Notes under the pieces: generated by a model
Databases searched by the model: none
Told to the model about the DNA's origin: nothing
Seen by the model: only the letters and a program-made list of their open reading frames with translations
Made by a program: the position numbers and the translations under genes
NCBI GenBank assembly: GCA_907165135.1
Contig: OU015569.1
Coordinates: 3,472,001-3,536,000, forward strand
DNA length: 64,000 nucleotides
Source of the DNA: Oikopleura dioica
Lineage: Eukaryota > Chordata > Appendicularia > Copelata > Oikopleuridae
Reading direction: 5' to 3'
In this document: positions 11,864 through 21,016 of the stretch, in pieces
Position numbering within the stretch: the stretch's first letter is position 1
How the letters are laid out: each line of letters opens with the position of its first letter

Positions 11864-12966
11864 GTACCAGATCTAGCTCGCCTGAATACCCCAGCTCGAG
11901 AGACGAGTCTCTTTCATCAAAGGTATTTAAAATATATCATTTTTTTTTTGAATGATTTCCACATACAAAAAATTCTCTAGATAGCATTATTATGTAATCT
12001 AGCTGTATTGAAAGTACACTTTTCAATTAAGGCACCATTGATGTCGGATTTGGAGGCACAAGATAGCGAGCCAGTACATCAAGGTCGTCAAAAGGTTGGT
12101 GCTCTGCATCTATCAGTTTGTCATTTTTCTAGTGCTTGAAATTCTCGATACTGAGCTTGGTTGTCTTGGCTATTGGCTGCCTGGGAGGATCCTTTGCTTA
12201 TGCAAACTTGAGCAAATTCACAGCCGATGAAAAATCATCCGATCACTTGGACTTGCCGGACGAACCACTAGCCGCCTCAGACGAGAAGCATCTGTTGCTA
12301 TTAAATCCAACCGTAAGCTCGTAAATAATAGCATTTTTTTGTTCATTGGCTTTTTATGACTTTGATATCAGTAAACTTCCGCGAAGAGGTTAGTTAAGTT
12401 TGTTTAGGTAAAAGAGGCGATCATCGGACGATGGCAGGAGAGGGCCAAGTTCAATGTGAGCGAGTATATTGACGCAGAGAATGGTCCAACTTTTTACAAA
12501 ATGTTTGCGAAGAAAATGACAGCCGACCTTGAATATGAGCTAGTGGACGTAAACGTGTATCAAACAACATTCTACGTCTCTTGGATGCCCCCACTCAAGT
12601 ACCCACTGCGGCTGGACCAGCCCTATCAGCATAAAAGCCCTTCTGGTGACCCGGTCACATCAGTGGCTCAGTTCCGGCCAGAATTCGACGATATTTTCGT
12701 CAATACTCAGGTACTGAAAAGCACGTCAACTTGAGTATAATTTTGATCGAAACAATAGAAATCTTTGAAATCAAATGTAAATATGGACAACCCCTTCGTG
12801 AATAATATGATAAATAAGTTCCATTTTCAACTCGATATTTCAGGGCGGGCACGAAGGGCCGGTAACCACGAGAATACAAGTCATCGATGGAGAGTTGATT
12901 CTCACATCGACAATGGTAGAGAAGAATGTTTCGTGTCAGAGAATTTATACCCGAAGAGCCCCATAA
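11860..12966 (+). CDS. FABP-like protein with a predicted single N-terminal membrane anchor
   Basis: Exons 11860-11922, 12032-12094, 12133-12312, 12408-12710 and 12844-12966 are all phase 0 and give 243 residues. Residues 1-42 are a Ser/acid-rich N-tail. About 43-66 form a hydrophobic helix (FSILSLVVLAIGCLGGSF), then comes an acidic linker to about 102. From 103 a FABP-type barrel follows, with IIGRWQER, the helix-turn-helix segment FNVSEYIDAENGP, and final strands ending QRIYTRR, which keep the R-x-Y ligand-carboxylate motif. FABPs are normally about 130-residue cytosolic lipid carriers. The positions of the hydrophobic helix and linker suggest a type II membrane protein, or a secreted one if cleaved. 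The gene is a paralogue of the one nested in FAM91A1. Confidence 0.75.
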
Positions 12967-13282
12967 ACCACACATATCATTGACTAATATTTTTTCTTGA
13001 TGCCATAATGCCAAAGCAACGATTTCTACTGTAAGTAAAAAGAAATGCAATCTGTTCACTTTCCACAAGTTGAAAATCTACTTGAGTGTTCTCTCACTAA
13101 TTAAAGTTCAATATCCCGTTTAAACAATGCATTCCTGCCTACCTGTACAATCTCTTATCGCAGCTCTTCGCTTGAGCTCTCACCACAAACTATACAGGGT
13201 CACCATTCTAGGAAACATTCTCATGCATTACACTGTACAAAATCAAATAAATACGCAGAAAGGAATGAAAGAAGTCGGAAAT
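12967..13282. other. Convergent 3' spacer
   Basis: The region lies between the stops of the plus-strand FABP-like gene and minus-strand MRPS18C. AATAAA-like motifs are present (for example near 13247) and no coding exon is seen. Confidence 0.5.
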
Positions 13283-14473
13283 TTAATTCTTAAAAATCTT
13301 ATCACTCTCTTTGGCAGAATTTTCCGTCGTCGGTGTCGGTCGTTCTTTAGATGTCTGTAAGTTGATATCTTCTTCGAAATCGGCAGATTCTGCGAAGAGT
13401 GAAGTTATTTGGTTTTTGTCGATCCACTTAGTTTCAACTTCCGATAAGAGTTTTTCTTCTGCTTCTTCGGATTCAGCTAGAGATCTATCTTTCGACTCTT
13501 TTATGCCAGTTTTCTATTGTTAGTATTCTTTTTGAAGTGAAACTATATCTTCATATCAAAGAAATTTCAAAAAAAACTATCAAAGAAATTTTCGGCGATA
13601 TAATTATAATAATAGAATTGTTCTTATTGAGAAAACCAGTCCCTAATAGTTCCTGAAAAAGTTCCAACTCAGAAGCATCCGGTAGACCTAAATTTCTGGA
13701 AACCTCTGACTTGTCGGAGTGCGATCTGAATTCAGTTTTAAGGAATTGTCGAGGAAGCTTCGATCTTACTTGAATGCATTTAGTTCTGTCGGGCCGATAG
13801 GATCATTCATAAATAATGGTTCTTTCGATGGGCCAATTAGCAGTAAACTTTGTGCAATTTCATATGACGTCTTCAGCTCATCGTACTTGGATGGACAAAG
13901 TCCAGTCGCATTTTCGGTGTATAATCTGCCTATAAAATTAGATTAACTGTTTGCGATCAGCTGATGCGGCGAGCACGAGCTGTCACACGGGCCCTTTAGG
14001 TGGCTTCTAAGATGGATCATACTGTTGATAATTCCCTTCCAAAGTCTAACGAGAAATTTGTTCTGTCTATATTAGGAGATTGAATAACATCTTAAAATTG
14101 TTACGAGGGTCAAGCTGTACATTTTGGGTTCACTTTTCAAGCGAAACGAACGTTAGTATTTGCAGACCAGAAAAGAGCCGTATATCTTTCATACAAAATC
14201 GTAAAAGAATAATATACTCTGGTCTACTGTCTACAAAAATTTACCTGTGTACGGCGATACAAACTGCGAGATAAGCTGAACATTTTTGTAGCTGATGCCT
14301 TGGATGGATTTGAAAGTGTTTGACAGATTTATTAACTGTTCTTTCTCGAAACCCCTTCCTGTTCCACAGAGTTTACACCTCTCAACAGTATCGAAGAAAT
14401 TCTTTCTTTTCACAAGCGTATTTCCAGCCAGGTCTTTCGGCAGTTTTTCCGATAAGATTCTCGTGTAGAACAT
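13283..14473 (-). CDS. MRPS18C: Mitochondrial small-subunit ribosomal protein bS18m (S18C type)
   Basis: A mitoribosome small-subunit component of the bS18 family. The N-terminal part holds RCKLCG followed by ISYKNVQLISQFVSPYTG, the diagnostic S18C core. An exon about 275 bp further on continues GRLYTENATGLC with a helix and a PLFMNDP block. The simple reading stops at 13766, right after the S18 domain. A GTAAGA donor overlaps that stop, and a further splice plus a GA-AG intron (13652-13514) would add an acidic tail ending at 13283 (KESDKIFKN). The start MFYTRILSEKLP is only 32 bp from the preceding ORF's stop, so the gene is probably the last cistron of an operon with the galactosyltransferase. 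Confidence 0.82.
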
Positions 14474-14505
14474 TCTAAGAAATTATTCGACAGTCGTGAA
14501 CAGGT

Positions 14506-15078
14506 CTATTTGTCTTTAGAAGTAAAATAATAGTTAAAAGCAATCAAGATGGTGGGGAACTGGGTGAGGGGAATAGCAGCAGCAAATTCTCTGATTATTA
14601 GTTTTTTCTTTGAGGCTGGATTTGAGGTTTTCTTGAAGAGGAAAGGGTTTACTCCATGTGCTGGAATGATTGATTTGAAGTGAGCGACATGGATTCTACG
14701 TCGACGATACGTTTGTAGCCGTACAGCCAGTTCGACTAAAGCATGCTCTGTTAACGCCGGAACACATGAAATTGATTTTTCCCGGAACGCATATCGACCC
14801 ATTTTTGGGTGAGAGCCCGTAGATACGTTTTCTTGCTTACATCAACCCATATTTTATCATAAATATGATCTTCAGACGCCGAACTACAATATTAGATACA
14901 TGAAATATCTTTCATGTGTTGTTTTAACACTAGAAAATGACGATTTTTGAAGCCATATTTCACCGCCTTACCCAGAAATGGGTCGGTATGCGTTCCGGCG
15001 TTAAATAAAGTTAAAAGGAAATGTTGTCACCTGAAAATGTCGGTAAAGACCGAAGACGGCAAGAAAGGCAGTGAGCAT
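14506..15078 (-). CDS. Unassigned small protein, exons separated by a MITE-bearing intron
   Basis: From an ATG at 15078 the frame reads MLTAFLAVFGLYRHFQ. It then splices (GTGACA donor) to an exon beginning near 14745 with HALVELAVRLQTYRRRR and ending FNYYFTSKDK at 14506. The hydrophobic then basic N-terminus looks like a mitochondrial presequence, and a hydrophobic helix lies near the C-terminus. The frame upstream of 15078 is open back into the galactosyltransferase, so this could instead be its 3' exons. The intron holds a 254 bp TTAA-flanked element. Family unknown. Confidence 0.35.
14751..15004. mobile_element. piggyBac-like MITE (TTAA target duplication)
   Basis: The unit is bounded by TTAA at 14751-14754 and 15001-15004. 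Its ends are inverted repeats: both start TTAACGCCGGAAC. Both also contain an inverted copy of a roughly 29 bp block, CCGGAACGCATA followed by CGACCCATTTnTGGGT, which differs at two positions. The left copy has about 30 bp inserted after the terminal 13 bp. The ATTT/TGGGT part is itself a small palindrome. There is no coding sequence. TTAA duplication plus TIRs is the hallmark of piggyBac-type non-autonomous elements. Confidence 0.75.
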
Positions 15079-16979
15079 GCTTCCCCAAAGGAAAAAGAAT
15101 GGCACAGGAGAGATTTTACAAGTCTTATGCTTTGGAAGATTGTAATTCTTGCGAAAATTATTTTCGATGTCCACAGGCGGCTTGCCGATATCAGCGTCGA
15201 TCACCGTGAGTTTTTCATTCTCGGAAGACTTCGTTAACGCCACACTATAAGAAGTCAGTTCTGCGCTTATAATGAAAGTATTACTCGATCGACGAGAGTC
15301 CATCGCTAGCGAGTCTTTCATGGGCGTGCGTCACCATTGTGTACCGAAAAGTCGTTCCAATTTTGTACTCCTTCTCGTAGCCATCTAAATAGACTCCCTT
15401 AACCTCGGCAACGGAGACGAACGCTTACGGATAAGCATGTCGTAAGGGTAGTATTTATAATCAGCTTGTTCGAGGCGGAGACATGCACTAACAACGCGGA
15501 TGTACATGTCATCATCTTCGCATCCCCAGCCCCAGTATTCATTTGAATAGCCATTCACTTTGTCGAATTGTTCTGGAGTGAAAGCCATGACCCCGCCAGT
15601 AATTCCTTTCCACGGAGTCTTAAAGGAACATGTTTTGATAGAAGCTCAAGATCAAATTTAACTTCTCAGTCAGGCCATCGTGCGATGTTACATCAATAAA
15701 GCATAAAGTGCGTATTTCACCGAGGCACGGATCCAAAAAATGATGATGACACGCAATATGTAGTAAACGATGCCAGCTGAATTCTCAGCTGCCTTGAATT
15801 TCGACTTACTTTGTAACGATATTTATTGATAGCGGCGGACAAGTGCCTCGGGTGGTCGTTCGAACATTTGTACAACCCGCCATAGTCCTCAAGTAATAAA
15901 TCAACGTCGTGGAAGATGTAGCAGTCCCATGCAATCCCGCTTTGTTCCTATCTTTGGTTTTGGAAAAAGAGGACTTTTTTAAAGACTTTACTTAAAGGAT
16001 TTCAAAAACTCTCCTTCAAATATTTTACGCCAGCGTTCATCAATTTCGCTCGATTGAAGACTCCATTGTCGAGCTGGTTGACGATGAAGACTTGAAATTC
16101 CAGCTGCTGGCGTTTGAGAATAGGATTGATATGTTCGATGAGCGATTGAAGCTGTTCGGGACGATTTCGGTAAGGCACGATGATGGCTGTTCGTTGACGG
16201 GCGGTACAGTTTCGCGGCGAATGGAAATGGCCTGATTTTTTCGTTCTCGTTTCAGATGAGACTTCAGCATTACCTGTGAACTGGGAGATGTTCTGCGCGT
16301 AAGGCACTTTCAAATATGGACTGGCGGGAGGACAAAGATTGGGAATGTTCTGGAGGCGAAGAGGAAGCTCGTTCTGAAGCTTTGTGTAATCAGTCCCTGT
16401 GAAAATCGTGTTGTCGTTGCACTTGCTCCTAAAAGGGCCAACCTTATGTTTGCATGGAATCTGACTGCAAATAGCAGCCTGTTGTGTCAAATAGAATCAC
16501 GTGATATTTGCCTGATAACAGGTTCATGAACTCTGTGCATGCTCGAAATTCATGAAGTTAAGTTATGTCAAATCGGGGTCACCAAGTGTAAATGTTTTGG
16601 AAGTTGAATGCTAAAAGATTACCTAATCGGACTGATCCAAAAATTCCCAAGATCGACGTGGATCAGGAAGAGCTTGAGGGTATCCTGGAACTCAAACGAG
16701 ATAGAAATTTAAAATAATATCGATTTTACGTAATATATCAACGCAGGATCTATTACTAATAGATAAGTAGTCGAGCAACAACTCTGATCCCGTTAAAATC
16801 TGAATACTAAAATAATCTGGCTCGTTTTCCTGAAATTCGCATTGAAGAAAAAAAGCGAGGCTGGTGATGAAGGTAAGAACTGCTATGAAGAACTTTTTTG
16901 AAGAAGGCATAAGCCCTTGGCTGCAGCAATACAGCGAGAACGTGCGGTTTTCTGAGAGGGCGCGTAAAATAGAGTCCAC
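15001..16979 (-). CDS. Beta-1,4-galactosyltransferase
   Basis: A type II Golgi enzyme adding galactose from UDP-Gal to terminal GlcNAc-like acceptors. It has a short cytosolic tail, a membrane anchor (FFIAVLTFITSLAFFL), a stem, then the GT7 motifs in order: TAIIVPYRNRPEQL, FIVNQ, FNRAKLMNAG, the metal-binding DVDLLLEDYGGLYKC, GGVMAFTPEQFDKVNGY and WGWGCEDDD. The usual B4GALT1-6 form of the last is WGWGGEDDD; the Cys here is a change at a position that is also variable in B4GALT7. After RYTMVTHAHERL a 40 bp GT-AG intron restores the C-terminal VIDADIGKPP. The start is either 16979 or the Met at 16910 directly before the anchor. Beyond DIGKPP the frame stays open into a hydrophobic segment and would stop at 15001, inside the MITE's TTAA. 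The true C-terminus is unsettled. Confidence 0.87.
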
Positions 16980-17274
16980 AGGGTTGAGATAAATGAATGA
17001 TAAATGGAGAATAATGCTAATGGTTCTTCCGAATACCCATTTTGCAGTCGCTCAGTTCGAGGAGTTCTTTCTTCGATGACAGCGATCGTTCACCAGTTCA
17101 TTCTCTGTGCGCTTGGAATCTCTCGCGCCCCTGATTGGCTCTGCGCTGGAGAGCATCTCTGACTCATAAGAATGCCATTAGAAGAGCCCGGATTATCCTC
17201 TTTATTCTGCGTCTTTTTTCTCTGTCTTTCCGGACAATTAAATCATCAAGATACTTAATTTTCTTTTATACTAG
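16980..17274. promoter_or_regulatory. Divergent promoter region, galactosyltransferase and RCOR
   Basis: A 295 bp spacer lies between two start codons facing away from each other. It contains an inverted CCAAT box (GATTGGCT near 17130). Directly before the RCOR ATG is a pyrimidine-rich tract ending ACTAG, which could be a spliced-leader acceptor. Confidence 0.45.
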
Positions 17275-19220
17275 ATGGGTCGAAAAAAAACAAAGAAAGA
17301 CGCCGAAATAGAGGCCGGTCCGAACGGCCCAAAAGATCCCCGAGTTGGAGAAAAGTACCAGATAGCGCTTCCTGATTATGTCGACTTGAGTGCCATTGAT
17401 GATGCGGTAGACGAAAGTGAAGTAATGTGGAAGCCAACTGATCTCGTAGATGATGACGAAGAAGACTTGGCTCACTTCATCGAGTACGCCAGAGCGAAGG
17501 ACTATCAAGAAGATGATGCGCTCACTCTGCTGCGCCATTTGAACATGGACATGCGAAGGGCATATCTATACATTGACAAGTATCGACTCAAACTGTTTGT
17601 AATACTAGCGGACTCTTTGTTCCAATGAAATTTAGCCCTGAGGACGACTGGACGCAGGAGGAGAGCAACCTGTTCCACGAGGCCTTTCCTGGAGTTGGAA
17701 AAAAGTTTAGGGAGCTGAGCCGTCTTTTCGAGGGCAAAACTACTGCTGACGTCGTGTTCTTCTACTATTATGATAAAAGAGACAAGAAAGAGCTTTCTCG
17801 TCAGAAGAAAGATAAGAAGAGAAAAATGGAAAGACGACTTCGTCGAAGAAGAAGTGAGAGAATCTTCCTTGAATTCATTGTTTTATTATTTTAGAACTCA
17901 AGCGGATAAGGAAGGATACCACTTCCGAAGAGGAAGATAATCAAGAATTGGAAGAGCAGGAAGAGCAAACAGGTAGAGTGCAAATTCAGCTTCGGAAAGT
18001 TGATTTTAGTGCGCACGACTGAGGCGGCTACTACTTATTCCGCTGGCCCAGCACTCGCCGAGGGAGACCTTGCTGAAGGTGCCAACCCAATGGAGGGAGA
18101 TGTCAATTTCGAAGAGGGCAACGAAAGACAAGCAGAAGTTACGAAGGAGAATAGCTCCGAAGAAAACATCGCGGAAGGAAACGGCGAATTGACGAGAAAA
18201 GAAGAAGCCGCCGAGGGAGACATTGCTGAAGGTGCCAAGTTGGAGGGAGTTGTCAATTTCGAAGAAAACAACGAAAGACAGGCAGAAGTTACAAAGGACA
18301 AGAGCTCCCAAGAAAATACCGTGGAAGGGGACGGCGAAGTTCCGGGAAAAGAAGAAGAAGCTAAAAAACTCCTCCCGGAAGAGGACACCTCTTCGGAGAC
18401 AGTAGAAATTATCTATCAACAGGAAGAAGATCTGATGGATGTTCAAGTGACGAACGAGGCCTGGGCCGTGTCAACTTTGTTTAACCAGGAAATGTTCCAG
18501 GAGAACATCCAGGAGAACTTCCAGGAAAACTTCCAAGAAAACTTCCAGGAGAACTTCCAGGAAAACTTCCAGGAGAACTTCCAGGAGAATTTCCAGGAGA
18601 ACTTCCAAGAGAACTTCCAGGGGTACTTCCAGGGGTACTTCCAGGATACTATCCCAGAAGATTATCCAATAATGAAGTAGGGAATTTTTTCGTGAAACAA
18701 GAATAAAATCATTTTTAGCGAAGAACCATGGGACGACGAACCGACAGCTGTAATTTGGGACGAGGACGATATTGAATTGTTGCGAGAGGGATTGGCCCAA
18801 TATGGTTTGGACTGGGAGAAGATCGCAGAACTTATCAGGAGCAAAACGGCATCAGAAGCGGAACAATTCTTTGAAGATAATTGTATAGATGATGTTTACA
18901 AGTTCAATGATGCCTATTCGGTGTATTTGAACAGAAAATACGGTCCTGGAAACTCGTGGATTACTCCGATAATCATTAATCTTCTTTCTAATCTTCCTTG
19001 CGCTCCCAGTCCTGGAATTACCATAGACTTCGAGCTTGACGATGAAATCGCAGAACATTTGCCCGTCAGCTTTCTTTTGACCACGTCATACCTCGACCGC
19101 AAGGAGAATGACGATATCATGGAGGACAGCCACCCCCCAATTTCCGAAAGCTTAGTGTACGATGCAGACGAGTCGTCCGCAGACGAGTCGTCCGCAGACG
19201 ACGACGAAAGCGATAGTTAA
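17275..19220 (+). CDS. RCOR: REST corepressor (CoREST/RCOR) homologue
   Basis: A nuclear corepressor scaffold; in animals CoREST bridges LSD1 and HDAC1/2 to chromatin. Domains in order: a basic N-terminus (MGRKKTKKD), an ELM2 domain (from RVGEKYQIALPDYV to NMDMRRAYL), SANT1 (DDWTQEESNLFHEAFPGVGK to FFYYYDKRDKK), a Lys-rich linker, a long acidic insert, SANT2 (WDEDDIELLREGLAQYG to AEQFFEDN) and an acidic tail ending ESSADDDESDS. Introns are short GT-AG; one starts at about 17582 and others end at about 17894, 18008 and 18718. The insert holds two copies of a roughly 45-residue acidic unit and then about ten FQEN repeats, not expected in the family. The ATG follows an AG acceptor-like site at 17273-17274. 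Confidence 0.88.
18057..18350 (+). repeat. Duplicated acidic unit within RCOR
   Basis: Two roughly 45-codon units share the order AEG-DxAEGA, VNFEExNERQAEVTK, SSxEN and a run of Glu/Lys. They are clearly a tandem duplication with later substitutions. Confidence 0.75.
18495..18650 (+). repeat. 12-bp in-frame tandem repeat coding (FQEN)n
   Basis: About thirteen copies of a 12 bp unit (TTCCAGGAGAAC with A/G wobble) lie in frame in the RCOR gene. The last two copies encode FQGY. The wobble is mostly at third positions, so the copies have diverged while keeping the amino acids. Confidence 0.9.
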
Positions 19221-19534
19221 ATCTACTCGTCTCATATTGGAAACTTTCTCATTGAAAATTTGCATTTATCTTTTCTCTCATCTGCTTTTTAAACACTGCC
19301 CGTTCAAAAAGCTCACCAACTATACTCGTTTATGATTTCATTCTTTTAGAATGACAATCGTTTTCATACTTCGACGAATCGTCGAAGATTTGCTTGCAAA
19401 AAGATCGATCTTAATCACTCTTTGACCACCGTTAGATGCTCAACATAGAAATTGTGCTATTGGGCATTTCATCGCCATTTCGCACTTCCTGTCCCTAGCG
19501 TCCTGTCCAAAGAGGTATGCTTTGAAATTATTTC
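19221..19534. other. Spacer downstream of RCOR
   Basis: This is the RCOR 3' flank. No exon or RNA gene is seen. It ends at the target duplication of the MITE (AATTATTTC, 19526-19534). Confidence 0.5.
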
Positions 19535-20164
19535 GGTTACACGACGTTTTCAGCATACCGACATTTTCAGCGCTGCTGAATTCGTCGGTTTGCTGAAAAC
19601 GTCGGTTTGCTGAATTCGTCGTTTTTCACCTAATCAAACCAAATGGATCTAAAGGCGACGTTCTCGCAATTTAATTGGCTAATTAAAAGTTTAAAAGCAT
19701 TTCTAAATGAGTCATTAAAAATGCATTATTTAGAAAAAGTAATAAGAATTAGCCAAATATCTTTCTTAATACATAATTATCATAATAATCATAGTCACCA
19801 GCAAGTTAACAGTATTAACGTATTATTAAGTTCCGTGAATATGCTTTTAAAACATTGAAAATAATGATAAATCAATATTTAAAAGGATAAAAATAATAAT
19901 TTTATTAAATATAATCTTTTGTAACTGACTCATTAATATAGCAGCGATTTTATGTTATTTTACGATTTACGGAAATATCTTTTTCAGATGAAGTTTGATA
20001 AAATGGTTGCCTCTCTAAACGCCTACGCGTTTTCAGGTGAAAAACGACGTTTTCAGCGAACCGACGTTTTCAGCAAACCGACGAATTCAGCAGCGCTGAA
20101 AATGTCGGTATGCTGAAAACGTCGGTTGCTGAAAACGTCGGTATGCTGAAAACGTCGTGTAACC
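19535..20164. mobile_element. Mutator-like (MULE) MITE with long structured TIRs and 9-bp TSD
   Basis: A 630 bp element begins GGTTACACGACG and ends with its exact inverse. It is flanked by a perfect 9 bp duplication AATTATTTC at 19526-19534 and 20165-20173. The left TIR spans about 19535-19631 and the right about 20035-20164. The right one carries an extra repeat unit of about 33 bp. The TIRs are built of short units (GCTGAAAACGTCGGT and its inverse) meeting at CAGCGCTG, so each TIR can fold on itself. The centre is AT-rich without coding capacity. The 9 bp duplication points to the Mutator superfamily. Confidence 0.85.
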
Positions 20165-20301
20165 AATTATTTCACATTTCGGTTAGTTTGATATATCATT
20201 CTTCCACTTCTTATAGCAAATTTAGGTGAAGTTAAATGCAAATTTCATGTTCACGCGTACTCATAAAGGCATACAAATCAAATCAAACGGCGGCCCTTCA
20301 G

Positions 20302-20373
20302 TCCCACATGGTCTAGGGGTTAGGATTTCGGATTTTCACTCCGACGGCCCGGGTTCGATTCCCGGTGTGGGAG
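20302..20373 (+). tRNA. tRNA-Glu (UUC)
   Basis: A complete cloverleaf of 72 nt. Acceptor TCCCACA pairs with TGTGGGA, with discriminator G. The B box is GGTTCGATTCC. The anticodon stem TCGGA/TCCGA closes the loop TTTTCAC with anticodon TTC. A TTTT terminator lies about 5 nt after the end. No intron. Confidence 0.96.
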
Positions 20374-20634
20374 GACCTTTTGATCCTGGATCATCCGAAG
20401 AGACAGTTCATCAGAAGAGAAAAAGTAGTTTTTTAGACAATTGTCGCCAGTAGCCAAATCTTTTCTCACGTGTGCAGACTCCATACTATGTCTTCCACTT
20501 GTGTCTAAGTTTGCAAAAAAAGGAGCTTCAAGAGGTTACGAAAGGTTCAAAATGAAAATCAGCTAGAGTTGCCCTCTCCGCCGTGATATGTGTAGGAGAC
20601 TGTGTATCCATTGAAAATAGATATGTTGCTCTCG

Positions 20635-20930
20635 TCAACAGCGGCTAATTAATTGCGTCGGTGTTTGTAGCGATAATTTTCTTATATTTATTGGACAAAA
20701 TATTCTTTGAACTTTTAGACAGGAGGAACATTGACGGAAGATGATTGTTTTGGGTTCCAGGGTCACGTGGGTCGTTGGTGGGTTAAAAGGGTTAATTAGG
20801 AGGTTTTCCTTGTCGACGGGTGGACTGGACGAGTCACTCCTGACTGCGCTTGGACGTGGAGATGATATCAATCGAGTTGTCATAGCTGAAGAGTCGGGCC
20901 AGCAGATAGGGCATCTGACACTCTGAATAC
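20635..20930 (-). CDS. Possible exon of an unassigned protein
   Basis: The minus-strand frame reads through SSPPVDKENLLINPFNPP to a stop at 20635. It contains a KEN-box-like motif and lies 90 bp after the nuclear receptor stop on the same strand. There is no clear start or family. It could be a small downstream cistron or chance. Nothing else is seen between the tRNA and the receptor. Confidence 0.2.
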
Positions 20931-21016
20931 CTCTTTTAACTTTGCTGCAAAAAAGAGAAGCTCCAAAAACAGAACAGGTATTTTCAAATTAAACAAAATC
21001 AACCAAATGGACGTAG

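Noticed and set aside
18006-18446. Long minus-strand frames opposite the RCOR repeat region
   Set aside because: They are created by the codon bias and repeats of the sense strand.
20741-20926. Plus-strand frame MIVLGSRVTWVVGG
   Set aside because: It is opposite another weak frame and has no supporting context.
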